Source: Pelobates cultripes (Eukaryota; Chordata; Amphibia; Anura; Pelobatidae). From it: 64,000 nt of DNA. How positions within the stretch are numbered: position 1 is the stretch's first letter; each line of letters starts with the position of its first letter. A model generated the notes under the pieces. It was not told where the DNA came from, made no database searches, and saw nothing but the letters and a program-made list of their open reading frames with translations. A program made the translations under genes and the position numbers. Positions 1-11,654 of the stretch are shown here, one piece after another. The stretch is taken from assembly GCA_933207985.1 (NCBI GenBank), contig OW240912.1, positions 360,842,406-360,906,405 on the forward strand, written 5' to 3'.

Positions 1-1663
1 ACACACCCGCTTTAAGGACACTGACTGCTATTCAATCTATAACAGTAAAAAAAGTTTATTGTTTTTAAATCCAAGCTATTGTGAGACAAGATCTAATTAG
101 TGGCACTTGTCAGCGTATCCACTGTTAGCGTAACACACCCGCTTTAAGGACACTGACTGCTATTCAATCTATAACAGTGAAAAAAGATGCTTTTTTTTTT
201 AAATCCAAAACCACAGGATACCAGATCTAATTAGTGGCAATCTGGTCAGCGTGATCCACCGTTAGCGCTAACACACCCCTCTTTTAAGCGACACTGACTG
301 CCATTCAATCTATAAATATAAGCGTTTTGTTTTTAAATCCAAGCTTCAGTCACCAGATCTAATTGTACCTGGTCACCGTGATTCATTGTCAGCGAATAAT
401 ACCCGCTTTAAGGACAATTGACTGCTATTCAATCTATAACAGTGAAAAAATATTATTATTTTAAACTAGCTGCCGTGACACCAGATCTAATTAGTGGCAC
501 TGGTCACGATCCACTGTTAGCGTAACACACCCGCTTTAAGGACACTGACTGCTATTCAATCTATAACAGTGAAAAAAGTGTTTTGTTTTTTTAAATCCAA
601 GCTTGGTGTCACCAGATCTAATTGGTGGCACTGGTCAGCGTATCCACTGTTAGCGTAACACACCCGCTTTAAGGACACCAACTGCTATTCAATCTATAAC
701 AGTGAAAAAAGAGTTTTGTTTTTTTAAATCCAAGCTATTGTGACACCAGATCTAATTAGTGGCACTGGTCAGCGAATCCACTGTTAGCGTGACACACCCG
801 CTTTAAGGACACTGACTGCTATTCAATCTATAACAGTGAAAAAAGTTTTTTGTTTTTTTAAATCCAAGCTATTGTGACACCAGATCTAATTAGTGGCACT
901 TGTCAGCGTATCCACCGTTAGCGTAACACACCCGCTTTAAGGACACTGACTGCTATTCAATCTATAACAGTAAAAAAAGTTTTTTGTTTTTAAATCCAAG
1001 CTATTGTGACACAGATCTAATTAGTGGCACTTGTCAGCGTATCCACTGTTAGCGTAACACACCCGCTTTAAGGACACTGACTGCTATTCAATCTATAACA
1101 GTGAAAAAAGTTTTTTGTTTTTAAATGCAAGCTATTATGACACCAGTGAGTGGTGGCACTGGTCACCGTATCCACTGTTAGCCTAACACACCCGCTTTAA
1201 GGACACTGACTGCTATTCAATCTATAACAGTAAAAAAAGTTTTTTGTTTTTAAATCCAAGCTATTGTGACACCAGATGTAATTGGTGGCACTGACTGGGG
1301 AAATGGGCACAGTATGCACTGTGAGCCTGACACAGAAGCTGGCAGCAGTGGCAGACAACTGACCGCTATTCAATCTATAACAGTGAAAAAAGTTTTTTGT
1401 TTTTAAATCCAAGCTATTGTGACACCAGATGTAATTGGTGGCACTGACTGGGGAAATGGGTACAGTATGCACTGTGAGCCTGACACAGAAGCTGGCAGCA
1501 GTGGCAGACAACTGACTGCTATTCAATCTATAACAGTGAAAAAAGTTTTTTGTTTTTAAATCCAAGCTATTGTGACACCAGATGTAATTGGTGTCACTGA
1601 CTGGGGAAATGGGGGCACTGTGAGCCTGACACAGAAGCTGGCAGCAGTGGCAGACAACTAAGT
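1..1663. repeat. Minisatellite, about 12-13 degenerate units of 115-145 bp
   Basis: The segment is a head-to-tail array. Each unit carries the phrase ctgctattcaatctataac, then a T-rich stretch, a block around agatctaattagtggcac, and cacccgctttaaggacac. The last units (from about 1260) are a longer subtype with a block around cctgacacagaagctggcag. An open frame on the minus strand across 1197-1667 is only the repeat read three times. The array probably lies inside the hAT-like element whose right end is at 2021. The left limit is outside the window. Confidence 0.85.
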
Positions 1664-2021
1664 GCATTTACATTACATAGAAAAAAAAAATAAAAAAAAA
1701 GCATACCCTTATCCCTAACCTAGCTATGCTTTTCCCTATCTTATGAACAGCAGCTACACTTTCCCTCCTCTTACTAAGCATGCAGCTTGAGAATGAATCT
1801 AAAATGGATGCTGTCCAGTAGGTGGGAGGGTCTGCTAGGGAGGCTGTGCTGCTAATTGGCTGGAATGTGTCTGCTGACTGTGAGGTACAGGGTCAAAGTT
1901 TACTCAATGATGACGAATAGGGGGCGGGTCGAACCGCGCATATGTTCGCCCGCCGTGGCGAACGCGAACATGCTATGTTCGCCAGGAACCGTTCGCCAGC
2001 GAACCGTTCGGTACATCACTA
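1664..2021. mobile_element. Right end of a non-autonomous hAT-like element
   Basis: After the minisatellite comes unique sequence, then a terminus made of repeated gttcgcc/ggcgaac blocks ending in acatcacta at 2021. This resembles the end of a common amphibian hAT family (known family look, not searched). Paralogous intron 2 sequence of the keratin resumes at 2022 with cacatcat, which would be the 8-bp target duplication; the left copy of it lies outside the window. The element sits in intron 2 of keratin copy A and contains no transposase gene here. Confidence 0.5.
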
Positions 2022-2192
2022 CACATCATTTGTCTATATTTTTGCATGTGCTCTCTTAAAATGTATTTAAGAGTCCAGTCCACTTTAATATTATTAAGAA
2101 GAAAATGTAAACTTAAAAGTTTCTTAAGAGAAAGCACCCTGTATATTTAGAATTCTGTATGCTTGTTATTAATGTTTAACATTCTATTGTAG

Positions 2193-5100
2193 ATATGAAG
2201 AGGAAGTGAACAGACGCACAGCTGCAGAGAATGAGTTTGTTGGAATAAAGAGGGTGAGTGATATCATACATAAATTGAATCTATATGTAAAAGTATAACA
2301 AATATAAACATATATCTATAATTTTACTATTACTATGCATTCATCTATTCTTCAGGATGTAGACGCAGCTTTTATGAATAGAGCGGAATTACAAGGAAAG
2401 GCTGATTCCCTGAATGAAGAGATCAGTTTCTTGAGGACTCTGTATGATGCGGTAAATATACTTTCACTTTTCTCTGTTGCTAATTTGGAAAGATTTAATA
2501 TCTATGACATCAGTCATTTTACAAGGAATGCAAAACAAATATGAAATATATTTACGACCCCAAATATATCTAAGTAAGTCAGTTTAGAATGCCTTTATGT
2601 TAATACGTGAGAAAACTGAGTTTTTTACAACCATGCCTCGTCTGTTCTTTGTATCCTTATAGGAAATAGCCCAGCTTCAGGCTCAGATCTCAGACACCTC
2701 AGTGGTTGTGTCCATGGATAACAGTCGGGATCTGGACCTGGATGGAATCATTGCTGAGGTCAGATCTCAATATGAGGACATTGCTAACAGGAGCAGAGCT
2801 GATGCCGAGGCCACGTACCAGTCACGGGTGAGTCTATCCAATTCAAATCATACAGATCATTACCTATAAAAAAATGTTTCTATACTAATTTTTCTTTTGC
2901 ATTTGGCAGTTTGAGGAGCTTCAGACAGCAGCAGGAAGGAATGGGAACAATCTGCAGAGCAGCAGAGATGAGATCTGTGAATTAAATCGTGCAATTCAGG
3001 GACTGAGGGGAGAAATCGACAATGTGAAAGCACAGGTAAAACATGTTTAACATCAAGTGAATAAACCAGGTAGTTGAAGAGATAAAATCAAATAAATTTA
3101 GATTCAGCAAAATCAGCACTTCAGTTGCTATTGTTAAGGTTTCCCAACTGTATTCCTTTGAAACAGTTACTCTCAAAAACAGAAGTGTTACTACAAGTAA
3201 TATATTAATGTATAAAAACATTTCAGCGCTCTGCACTTGAATCTGCAATAAATGAAGCTGAGGAGCGTGGAGAAGCTGCTGTCAGAGATGCCAAGAACAA
3301 GCTTTCTGAGCTGGAAGGTGCTCTACAGAAGGCCAAGCAGGACATGGCTCGTCAACTGCGAGAATACCAGGAGCTGATGAATGTGAAACTGGCTCTGGAT
3401 ATTGAGATCGCCACCTACAGGAAGATGCTGGAAGGAGAGGAGGGCAGGTGAGTGCAATATCCTACTGAGAGTTAACTAGGTATTCAAACAAACCCTGCAC
3501 TCATCAGGTTTCTAACTGTGGACCTACATCATTATGTTCCTATATGTTTTCATCATTGAGTCTTTTAGCAGGACAAATTTTAATAGCAATCTCTTTATGT
3601 CGATCTCAACATCTCAGTTCTTTAATCTGCTCTTTATTGTTTTATTCTATAATAGTAATCTTCTGCATCAAGTCTTAATCTCTACAACAATGCACCTGTA
3701 TCAGACATTATAGCAGTACTTTCACTTCCTTTGATTTGTAATACATGTTTACTTATCCCCATAATAACAAATATGTGTTTGTGAGAAAGTTGTGGAAATA
3801 GCAACAAGCATTAACGGAGAACTAGAAATTAGAAAGACAAATATATGCTTTGAATGTTAGAGGTACTCCTGGCTATTAAATTTATGCCCCCCTTTCTAAC
3901 TAAAATAAAACAGTTTCACTTTGCTTTAATCCCATTCCATGACATTCTTTCTAAGGCCACCATTCCATCTCTGTCTGAGATCATCATTACTGAATATCTT
4001 ACCCAATATTCTGTAGACAAGCATTCATGGCATACTGAGCACATAGATATAGATATTTCCACACTGTGCCAATCATCATCTCTTCATAGAAATGCATTTT
4101 TTCAATACATCTTTATGGAGAGCATACAGCATCTTCACGCACAACCTGAGGATTCTGAACATCGGCCTTGCCAGGCTTGCAGCTTCGAAAGGAGCGATGT
4201 AAACATTGCCTTTTCACAGACAAGGTGGTGTTTACATCGTAGAGACTGCAGTGAAGTCTCATTTCATCTAAACACTATATCGACTTGCAATTGTTCTGGT
4301 GCTAAGAGTGCCCATTTAAAAGATAGTATTAAATGGTATCTGTATATTAATTATTGGTGCTACATCTCATGTTGTCTTTATTGAAAATAACATTTTTTTA
4401 ACAAAAGGAATATGCTTATTTTTGCAAATTTTTATTGGGTTATGTGACTGTCTACATGATACCCTTTATAAGTTACAGATATACTTATTTTTGTATACAG
4501 GACTGAGGCCACCCAGGCAGCCAAAACATTTTTTTTCTTTTAGACTACAGACTCCCAGTAAACATTTGGCACATACCAGCTGTTTTAACCTTTAGTACAG
4601 AGTGGTTGCAAAAAAGATATCACAGATGTAACTCACTAAGGTTCTAAAATAAAAAAATAAAAACTATACATTTCAAATAGAATTCCGATGTAAAAGAACT
4701 ATACATTTGAAATCAAATGCCATTACATTATTATCACTTATTATTTTGACCAAATGTGAGCTAAACTAATACTTTTTATGTTTTGTTTTAGGTTGACTGC
4801 ACATGACTCTGTTAATATATGTAAGTGAGGCAATATTTAAACAATTTAGTTAAGGAGGAAATATGCATACATAGATTAAGTGTGTAACTCACTTGTTAAC
4901 GTCACACTTTAAATTCTCAATAAGGTACACTGTCACTTTCCTCATTCCAGTGTTAAATTGATCTATACATTGTTTTACACTGTAGGCAATGTGAGTAACA
5001 ATTGCTGATTATCATGTAACACACAAACACGTGGTCACCCACACATACATATACAAATGTGCGTATTAATATACTTAACAGATAACAGATCTTAATGTAA

Positions 5101-5530
5101 AATTCTAAGTAAAATTTAGACTATAATAAAACACATTGTAATAGTTATTTTAAGAACTCTGATTTTTCAAACTTTTTTTTTCAAATTGAATTATTTTCTT
5201 TTATTTGCAAATAGTCCCTGGTTATGTATATTTCTCTATATATTTCATATTTATTACAGACCTACAATGGCTGCTTCTTTGGTTGAAGATTTCAGTCCAG
5301 TCAAGTACAAACAGTTAACTTTCTACATTCATGTTTTTCAGCAAATGTTTAACATTCTACCTTCATGTCTTTCAGCTGTGCTACATTCTAGCACTGGAGG
5401 AAAATCCAGCTCAGGAGGGAAGTCCGATGGTACAAGTGATCATAAGGGAGGATTCAGTGCAAGCAGTGGGAGGAGCTTTAGCCACCTCTCCAAAAGCAAA
5501 CACAGCTTTGGCCACGGACACCACTGCTAA
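2193..5530 (+). CDS. Type II keratin, copy A, exons 3-9 (5' part not in window)
   Basis: Type II keratins pair with type I keratins to build 10-nm cytoplasmic filaments in epithelia. Exons seen are 2193-2253, 2356-2451, 2663-2827, 2910-3035, 3227-3447, 4792-4820 and 5376-5530. Their sizes (61, 96, 165, 126, 221, 29, 155 nt) match type II keratin exons 3-9, and every join is GT-AG and keeps frame. The frame covers the rest of coil 1 and coil 2, with the helix-termination signature [20 protein letters not shown] in exon 7, then a Ser/Gly/His/Lys tail ending GHGHHC. No stop or frameshift is visible. Exons 1-2 should lie upstream, because the sequence left of 2022 is an insertion in intron 2. AATAAA follows at 5770. 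Confidence 0.9.
3780..4400. repeat. Old interspersed repeat in keratin intron 7, present in all four copies
   Basis: A block of about 550-600 bp begins near attaacggagaactag and ends near a hairpin with arms around gatgtaaac and gtttacatc (4196-4238). It recurs at about 15320-15890, 32290-32880 and 56495-56990, so it predates the duplications. It resembles the TTAA element at 40300-40835, which has the same style of mid-hairpin and a gttctggtg block. Open frames in it (for example 3854-4384) are not preserved between copies, so I treat it as non-coding. Confidence 0.55.
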
Positions 5531-5769
5531 AGTAGAAGCTAACCATGTCTCTACATATATTAGAGGAAAAGTGAAAGTATAGATTGTAGTGAAATTACTG
5601 ACACTATATATTATCAATCTGCTATATTGATCTGTTTGGTATTCACTATGCATACATCATTCTCATTTGCAAACTCAAAATATTTCTATTCCCCATCTTC
5701 TCTTAGGATAATCCTCACTCATATGTTGTAAATAGAAACTTTACTACAAACCTGTACCGTTTCCCTTCA

Positions 5770-5775
5770 ATAAAA
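5770..5775 (+). terminator. Polyadenylation signal AATAAA, keratin copy A
   Basis: AATAAA lies 240 nt after the stop codon and is conserved with its flanks (cttcaataaaatggt) at the same distance in copies B, C and D. Confidence 0.75.
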
Positions 5776-6467
5776 TGGTATTCATTCAACAATGCTTGAT
5801 AACATTGTGTTTATTGTAAATTGTTTAAGAATTAACACATTATGGCATTATGTGTCATGGGAAGATTTATCTGAGGCGATAAAAAATTCTATACGATTGT
5901 GGTGTTGCGCACGTCATCATGGCCTTGATTTAATATTTTTAGATAAGCTTTTTAAAAGATTCAGTTTATATTTTATAAACTTTTATAATGATTTCATTTT
6001 TTGAAACATATTTAGATATTGTTTCCATACATTTATATACTTTTTATTTATGATGTCATTTTGATTAGTAAATATTTAGAAAAAAAAAAGTTTGCCAAAA
6101 TATATTAAATAATTTGTATAGCTTTTCTAAAATATTCAATCATTTGAACAGCTTATCTAAAAATATTAAATGAAGCACCATACTAGAGATTATCACATCA
6201 TACATTACTGTTTTAATAAATATGAATGGGCATTAGGGCGATATATTGATTGCCTAAGCCTCAAAACATAATGTTCATTCCTTGCACAGTATAAAAATAC
6301 CCCTCTAGAATGCATGGCATGATTTATGTTATCAAAACATTCATCCTTCATCTCCCACTTTCTGTTAGTGGCTGTTGTAGTGGATTCTGAACTAATTTCA
6401 GGATTTTCCATGTTATATGATTTTGCAAAATATACAAAAAATGTATGAGTGAAACAAAAACAAGACG
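5776..6467. other. 3' flank of copy A, no gene seen
   Basis: AT-rich sequence shared with the flanks of copies B (17294-17945), C (34273-34737, then broken) and D (58395-59061). It holds runs such as gggcattagggcgatat and a decayed region ending at the Tc1 insertion site. The minus-strand open frame 6205-6411 recurs in units B and D but differs in length and shows no recognisable protein. Confidence 0.5.
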
Positions 6468-6469
6468 TA

Positions 6470-7952
6470 CAGGTAATACTCGAAAAATTTGAATATTGTG
6501 CAAAAGTTCATTTATTTCAGTAATGCAACATAAAAGGGGAAACTAATATATGAGATAGACGCACTACATGCAAAGCAAGATAGTTCAACCGTGATTTGTC
6601 ACAAGTGCAATTATTATGCCTTACAGCTCATGAAAACCCAAAAACCAACAATCTCAGTAAATTAGAATATTACATGCAATCAATAAAACAAGGAGTCTAC
6701 ATAGAACAATATTGGACCTCTGAAAAGAAAAAGCATGCATATGGACTCAGTACTTGGTTTGGGCCTCTTTTGCAGCAATTACTGCCTCAATGCGGCGTGG
6801 CATGGAAGCTATCAGTATGTGGCACTGCTGAGGTGTTACGGCCTTCAGCTCTTCTGCTTTGTTCGGTCTCATGTCTCTCATCTTTCTCTTGGCAATGCCC
6901 CATAAATTCTCTTTGGGGTTTAGGTCAGACGAGTTTGCTGGCCTATCAAGCACAGTAATCCCACGGTCATTGAACAAGTCTTTGGTGCTTTTGGCAGTGT
7001 GGGCAGGTGCCAAGTAGTGCTGGAAAATGAACTCAGCATCCCCATAAAGCTCATCTGCTGAAAGAAGCACCAGCAGATGACATGGCTCCCCAAATCAACA
7101 CAGACTGTGGAAACTTCACACTGGACTTCAAGCATCTTGCAGTGTGTGCCTCTCCAGTCTGGGTCCTTGGTTTCCAAATAAGATGCAAAAGTTGCTCTCA
7201 TCAGAAAAGAGGACTTTGGACCATTGAGCAACAGACCAGGTCTATTTTTCTTTAGCCCAGGTAAGACGCTTCTGACGATGTTTGTTGTTCAGGAACGGCT
7301 TGGCAAGAGGAATACGACATCTGAAGCCCATGTCCAGGATCCGTCTGTGTGTGGTGGCTCTTGATGCACTGACTCCAGCCTCAGTCTACTCCTTGTGAAA
7401 GTCTGCAACACATTTGAATAGCCTTTTCTAGACAATCCTCTCCAGGCTGCGTTCATCCCTGCTGCTTGTGCACCTTTTTCTTCCACACTTCCCCCTTCCA
7501 CATAACTTTCTATTAATGTGCTTTGATACAGCACTTTGGGAACATCCAACTTCCATCACAATTACCTTTTGAGGCGTTTCCTCCTTATGGAGGATGTCAG
7601 TGATGGTTTTCTGCACAACTGTCAGGTCAGCAGTCTTTCCCATGATTGTGATTCTTACTGAACCAGAGTGAGAGGCCATGCAAAGGCTCAGAAACGCTTT
7701 GCAGGTGTTATGGCTTACTTAGCTGATTAGCGTGGGACACTGTGAGCCTAGAATATTGCACCTTTTCACAATATTCTAATTTACTGAGATTGTGGATTTG
7801 GGGTTTTCAAGAGCTGTAAGCAATAATCATAGCACGTATGACTAATCACGGCTTAAACTATCTTGCTTTGCATGTAATGCGTCTACCTCATGTATTAGTT
7901 TCGCCTATTAATGAACTTTTGCACGATATTCACATTTTTCGAGTATCACCTG
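6470..7952 (-). mobile_element. Tc1/mariner element, unit A, decayed
   Basis: Inverted terminal repeats of about 200 bp start with caggtaatactcgaaaaatt and end with gagtatcacctg. The left TA target is at 6468-6469; the right TA has mutated to AA. The element sits at the same site as those at 17948 and 59064 in the paralogous spacers, so it entered before the duplication. Confidence 0.9.
6747..7679 (-). pseudogene. Tc1 transposase (DD34E), broken
   Basis: Pieces of a Tc1 transposase read on the minus strand in several frames, starting at the ATG at 7679 and ending at 6747. The N-terminal HTH region, the linker and the part around DLNPKENLWG are recognisable. Compared with the intact sister at 59340-60380 there is an internal deletion of about 85 bp near 7062 and several frameshifts, so it cannot make active protein. 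Confidence 0.85.
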
Positions 7953-9336
7953 AACTTATTGGTTTTATTGTAAAAGAGTTGGTTTCATAATTAAAAAAAA
8001 ATATAGATGTCTTTCAAAAAACTTTCAAAAATATTCACTAAGTCACAATGGTCCTATCAAATGGGGTAAAACCATCCGGCTGCCTATCCAGCAATATTAA
8101 ATTGAGGCCAAAATCCAGTGTGTAGTGAATAACCCGTCAGTTCTGAGCATTGCTTGAAGTGACACAGTTGCTGAAGGATATACGCACAAATGGTAAGTTT
8201 TATTGTTTGTGTTACTTTACATAAAAAACAGATATAGAAACAGAGATAGAGGTAGACATGGTGTAATATTGTGAATGTGACAATGACATTGGCAGTACGA
8301 ATAATTACTCTTCTGTGAGACAATAAAGAAACCAATGTAGTATATGCGACTCTCATATGATACCTGCCAAAGCACAGGTAGGAATAGAAAAGATTACCAT
8401 TCCAGAACAAGTTTGTACTTTTTCGATCCTTTCATCTCTCTCGTTTAGCTTGTCTACTAAACAGTTAACTATTAAAAGAAAGTGGTCGGATGTCTCAGCC
8501 CAAACTACATATCTAAAGACATATCTCCCTATTCACACACTATACATTTATCTGTCCCAAACTTTGTGTATCTTCCCATACTTGTGTGTTTTTGGTGTAG
8601 CATTCTGCAAAACATGGTTTTATTTTTTTGGTGCAAAAATCAGATTTGATCATGCAGAAATATAACATTTCAATGAGGATAAAACTGTATTTTAATGGGG
8701 CTAAAAACTGAATAATTTGCGAAGACTCCCAAATATGACATCCCAGCTTAGTTGATGGTGGTGATGGTGTCTAGTGGATCGTAGGTATACTTATCTGAAG
8801 CATTACCTCGCAGCCACAACCATCTTCATCCTGTTGAACAACTTCATCTGCCAGGATCTGTGTTAGCGTGTGAATGTTTTGGCTGAGTTACATGTCAAGT
8901 CTTCTTGCCTTTATGTGCCATATCTGCTGACGGGATTTGTACAGAAACATTTTGCCAAATTACAGTGGTAGCATGGTGATAACATTTACATTAGTCAGAC
9001 AGGCCAAAAAAGGTTTCAAGAATGCAAAGTTAAAGTGATAAAATGCTGTTATGTGCCAGAAAAGTGCAAACAATCTCAAGTCCTCATGGTTAAATCAGAA
9101 TTTCACCTTCGTTAAAGGACAACTGTCACCGCAAAACTATATTTAATATCATAACACTGTCATCAAGGAAAAATTTGATAAAATGCATTTTTTGTTAAAA
9201 ATGTGCTGCAGGGAAATAATATATATTTCATTAGTAGATAATAAACATTTAAATGACTATTTCTTCAAACATACAAGTCAAGATTTGAACAAATATGGCA
9301 GAATAAATTGACAAGCAATCCATTACTTAAAGTACT
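7953..9336. other. Conserved spacer block, unit A (non-coding as far as seen)
   Basis: This block recurs at 23404-25553, 36623-38286 and 60663-63811. Shared landmarks are atccggctgcctatccagca, cagttgctgaaggatatacg and ggtagcatggtgataac. Unit A has lost a segment of roughly 200 bp near 8430 that the others keep. Long frames (8084-8410, 8357-8665) are not preserved in the sister units. Near 8807-8870 the minus strand has a short codon-like stretch discussed in the findings. Confidence 0.5.
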
Positions 9337-9409
9337 TTAACCCCTTAAGGACTGAGCCAATTGTAGAAGTTGTGATCAAAACAAAACCTTGAATTTGCGC
9401 TATATGTAT

Positions 9410-9907
9410 TGTGACAGAATGTTGGGGATGGTGGTCAGAGGTGTATATCTGGCACCCAGACTTTTGCACAGCCACTATCCTGACTAAAAGGCATCTGGTC
9501 TGTTTATTTTCTGTTGTTATGAAGTAACAGGATACAACAAACAGCAAAGCTTCTTTCTCCTCAAAACACTTCCCTCACTCCACCCTGCTTTAACTGCAGT
9601 TATATAGCTGTTCACAGCCCCTACAGGTGAGGCTAATGACCTCGTTAGGCAGTGAGCCAGAACTCCTTAGAAAACATGGGCTGGACTCATGCACAGCCAC
9701 TCTGACAGTGGGTGGAGAATCGGCCCACCCTGCTCTTCCGAATACTCCACCCCAGGGACCCAAATAACAACAGAGAAAAAAAAACTACATTTAAACTTAA
9801 CTTTCCCTAGGGCTGCATGTGCTTACCCACATGTCAGGATAGTGGCTGTGCAAAAGTCTGGGTGCCAGATATACACCCCTGACCACCATCCCCAACAGTC
9901 TGTCACA
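9410..9907. mobile_element. 498-bp MITE with 75-bp terminal inverted repeats
   Basis: Both ends start TGTGACAG when read inward, and the inverted repeats match over about 75 bp with two mismatches. GTAT is duplicated at 9406-9409 and 9908-9911. Unit B keeps the empty site with a single GTAT near 25635. The interior has no long recognisable frame. The superfamily is uncertain: a 4-bp target with long inverted repeats fits several DNA transposon groups. Confidence 0.75.
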
Positions 9908-10278
9908 GTATGTTCAGGCGTAATTCACCTATTCAAACTTAGCGTTCATATTTGATTGTGTGTGAAAAATGCAACAAACTAAATTGAAAGCTAATTTTGG
10001 CCAGTGTTTGTGACTAAGTGGCAACTAAAAAAGTTTGGACATACCCCATTTGCATTACGCTGCGTTGTCTACTTTTGCAAATGGTATGCCATCATGGGGC
10101 TAATTCTCATTCCTGGGCTACCATACCGTCTCAAAGGCAACATAACTAATAGGGGAAATTTCAATGTGATAAAAAGTAAATTCAAGCCTTGTAACTTTTG
10201 AAAACAACATAAAATCTGTACATGGGGGGTACTGTTATACTCGGGATACTACGCCGAACACAAATATTATTGTTTTAA

Positions 10279-10350
10279 CCCCTTAAGGACACATGACATG
10301 TGTGACATGTCATGATTCCCTTTTATTCCAGAAGTTTGGTCCTTGAGGGG
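10279..10350. mobile_element. 72-bp TTAA MITE
   Basis: A 72-bp insert bounded by TTAA (10275-10278, 10351-10354) with ends ccccttaaggac and gtccttgagggg and a core acatgtcatgattccc. A copy of the same size lies at 46751-46822. Units B (near 25960) and C (near 39210) have the uninterrupted site ttttaaaatag, showing clean insertion. Confidence 0.8.
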
Positions 10351-10659
10351 TTAAAATAGTAAAATGTATCACAACAATTATATCATCAGTGAAAGTACAA
10401 CTTGTGTGTGAAAAATGCAAACAACTGAATTTTGACTGACTATTTAATCGTTGGGATATGTTTTACTGTTTTTAAACACTCATATTTGTGTTCAGCAAAG
10501 TCTCCAGAGTAAAACAGTAACCCCCATGTACAGGTTTTATGGTGTCCTAGAAAGTTACAGGGTTAAATATAGGGCTTGTAAATCAATCTCAGGAAGATCC
10601 CTCAGATTGTAATTAATAAAATGACTTGATTATGTAAAAATATTATATAAATATATTTG

Positions 10660-11263
10660 TAGAATTTAAATATATATGTATATGTATGTGTATATATATA
10701 TATATAATTTTTTACAATTATTTTTATTTATATATATCTATATATATATATACAAATGTAGATCGATAGATAGATATAGATACATATATGTATTTATTTA
10801 TATTTTTTTAAATATTTATTTATTTCGTTTTTTCAATTTATTTATTGATTATTTTTATCATATATAATTATATATATGTAAAATTAATGTCATTCTAAGT
10901 GTATTTTAATATTAATAGATATAGTAATAGATATATAATTATATATATAGAAATCCAATATATCCTTGCACTCACGCTTTCTGGCTGTTGTTGGCCGGGT
11001 GCTTGAAATCCAGGGAGAAATATGTATATTTGTAGACAGTGATCAGCACACTCGGACTTTGAAGATTAAAACTTACTGTTTATTAAATATCCATTAAAAG
11101 ATCTTTTAATGGATATTTAATAAACAGTAAATTTTAATCTTCAAAGTCCGAGTGTGCTGATCACTATCTACAAATATAATTATATATATATATATATATA
11201 TATATTAAAATACACTTCTATTAATGTTGTATGTGTAGGTGTACATAAAAGTACTTAGATCAA

Positions 11264-11300
<37 letters not shown>
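10660..11300. repeat. AT-rich region with TA microsatellites
   Basis: Dominated by (TA)n and TATTTA runs, with pure (TA)n near 11178-11205 and 11265-11298. Equivalent tracts lie at 26300-26720, 28348-28398 and 39550-40075, all inside the large TTAA elements. No gene is seen; apparent frames are low-complexity. Confidence 0.8.
11027..11176. repeat. Near-perfect 150-bp palindrome
   Basis: Two arms of about 75 nt meet around aaaagatctttt (centre between 11101 and 11102) with no spacer and about two mismatches. The arms include tgatcagcacactcggac and its complement. The left arm continues outward into unique sequence (10950-11026) that has no mirror. The units at 26640 and 39850 lack this insert. 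Confidence 0.85.
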
Positions 11301-11654
11301 ATCCGAGTACTTTTATTTACTTTATTAAACTTTGTATTCCCTTTTAAAACCTTTATAAACTTTTTTGCAGGCATTAGGGGGATTGCCTGAGAGCTCAGAC
11401 AGGCCCCCTGCAGTCAGTGTATAAGCCGGCTATTCCGGCCATGTGATCGCAAACACCGTATGGCCGGGTGGGGCCAGATCGGGCAAAGGAGGTGTGCCTG
11501 AGCTCCCAGGAAGACCCCAGAATCGCGACTGCCATCGGGGGAAGGTCAGGGACCCGGTAAGTACAAAGAATCGCGGGGACATTCTATGCCGTCCTCCGGC
11601 GTTTTGGACCACTCCAAAATGGAGGTCATAGAACGCCCGTCCTTAAGGGGTTAA

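Larger units (their letters stand above)
9341..11650. mobile_element. TTAA-flanked element, unit A (piggyBac/Kolobok-type, non-autonomous)
   Basis: The ends are inverted repeats: ccccttaaggac on the left and gtccttaagggg on the right, with TTAA on both outer sides (9337-9340 and 11651-11654). TTAA targets and CCC ends fit piggyBac-type elements. No transposase frame is present. Related copies occupy 25558-28628, 38291-40295 and 63816 onward. Unit A carries two younger insertions (9410-9907, 10279-10350). The right end stops 159 bp before the TATA box of keratin copy B. Confidence 0.7.

Noticed and set aside
1..1663. Direct repeats that could suggest a CRISPR array
   Set aside because: Units are over 110 bp, degenerate throughout and lack short constant repeats with variable spacers; the host is a vertebrate.
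1197..1667. 156-codon open frame on the minus strand
   Set aside because: It is three minisatellite units read in frame; the peptide repeats itself and has no gene context.
3854..4384. 176-codon frame in intron 7 of copy A
   Set aside because: It falls in an old interspersed repeat. Copy C keeps only 111 codons and B and D lack it, with no protein-like conservation.
5411..5653. Minus-strand frame opposite keratin exon 9, repeated in copies C and D
   Set aside because: It recurs only because the sense exon is duplicated; it is antisense to a confirmed coding exon.
8084..8410. Minus-strand frame in the spacer, with relatives at 23535-23768 and 62085-62345
   Set aside because: The frame is shifted or cut by indels between units, so it is not under coding constraint.
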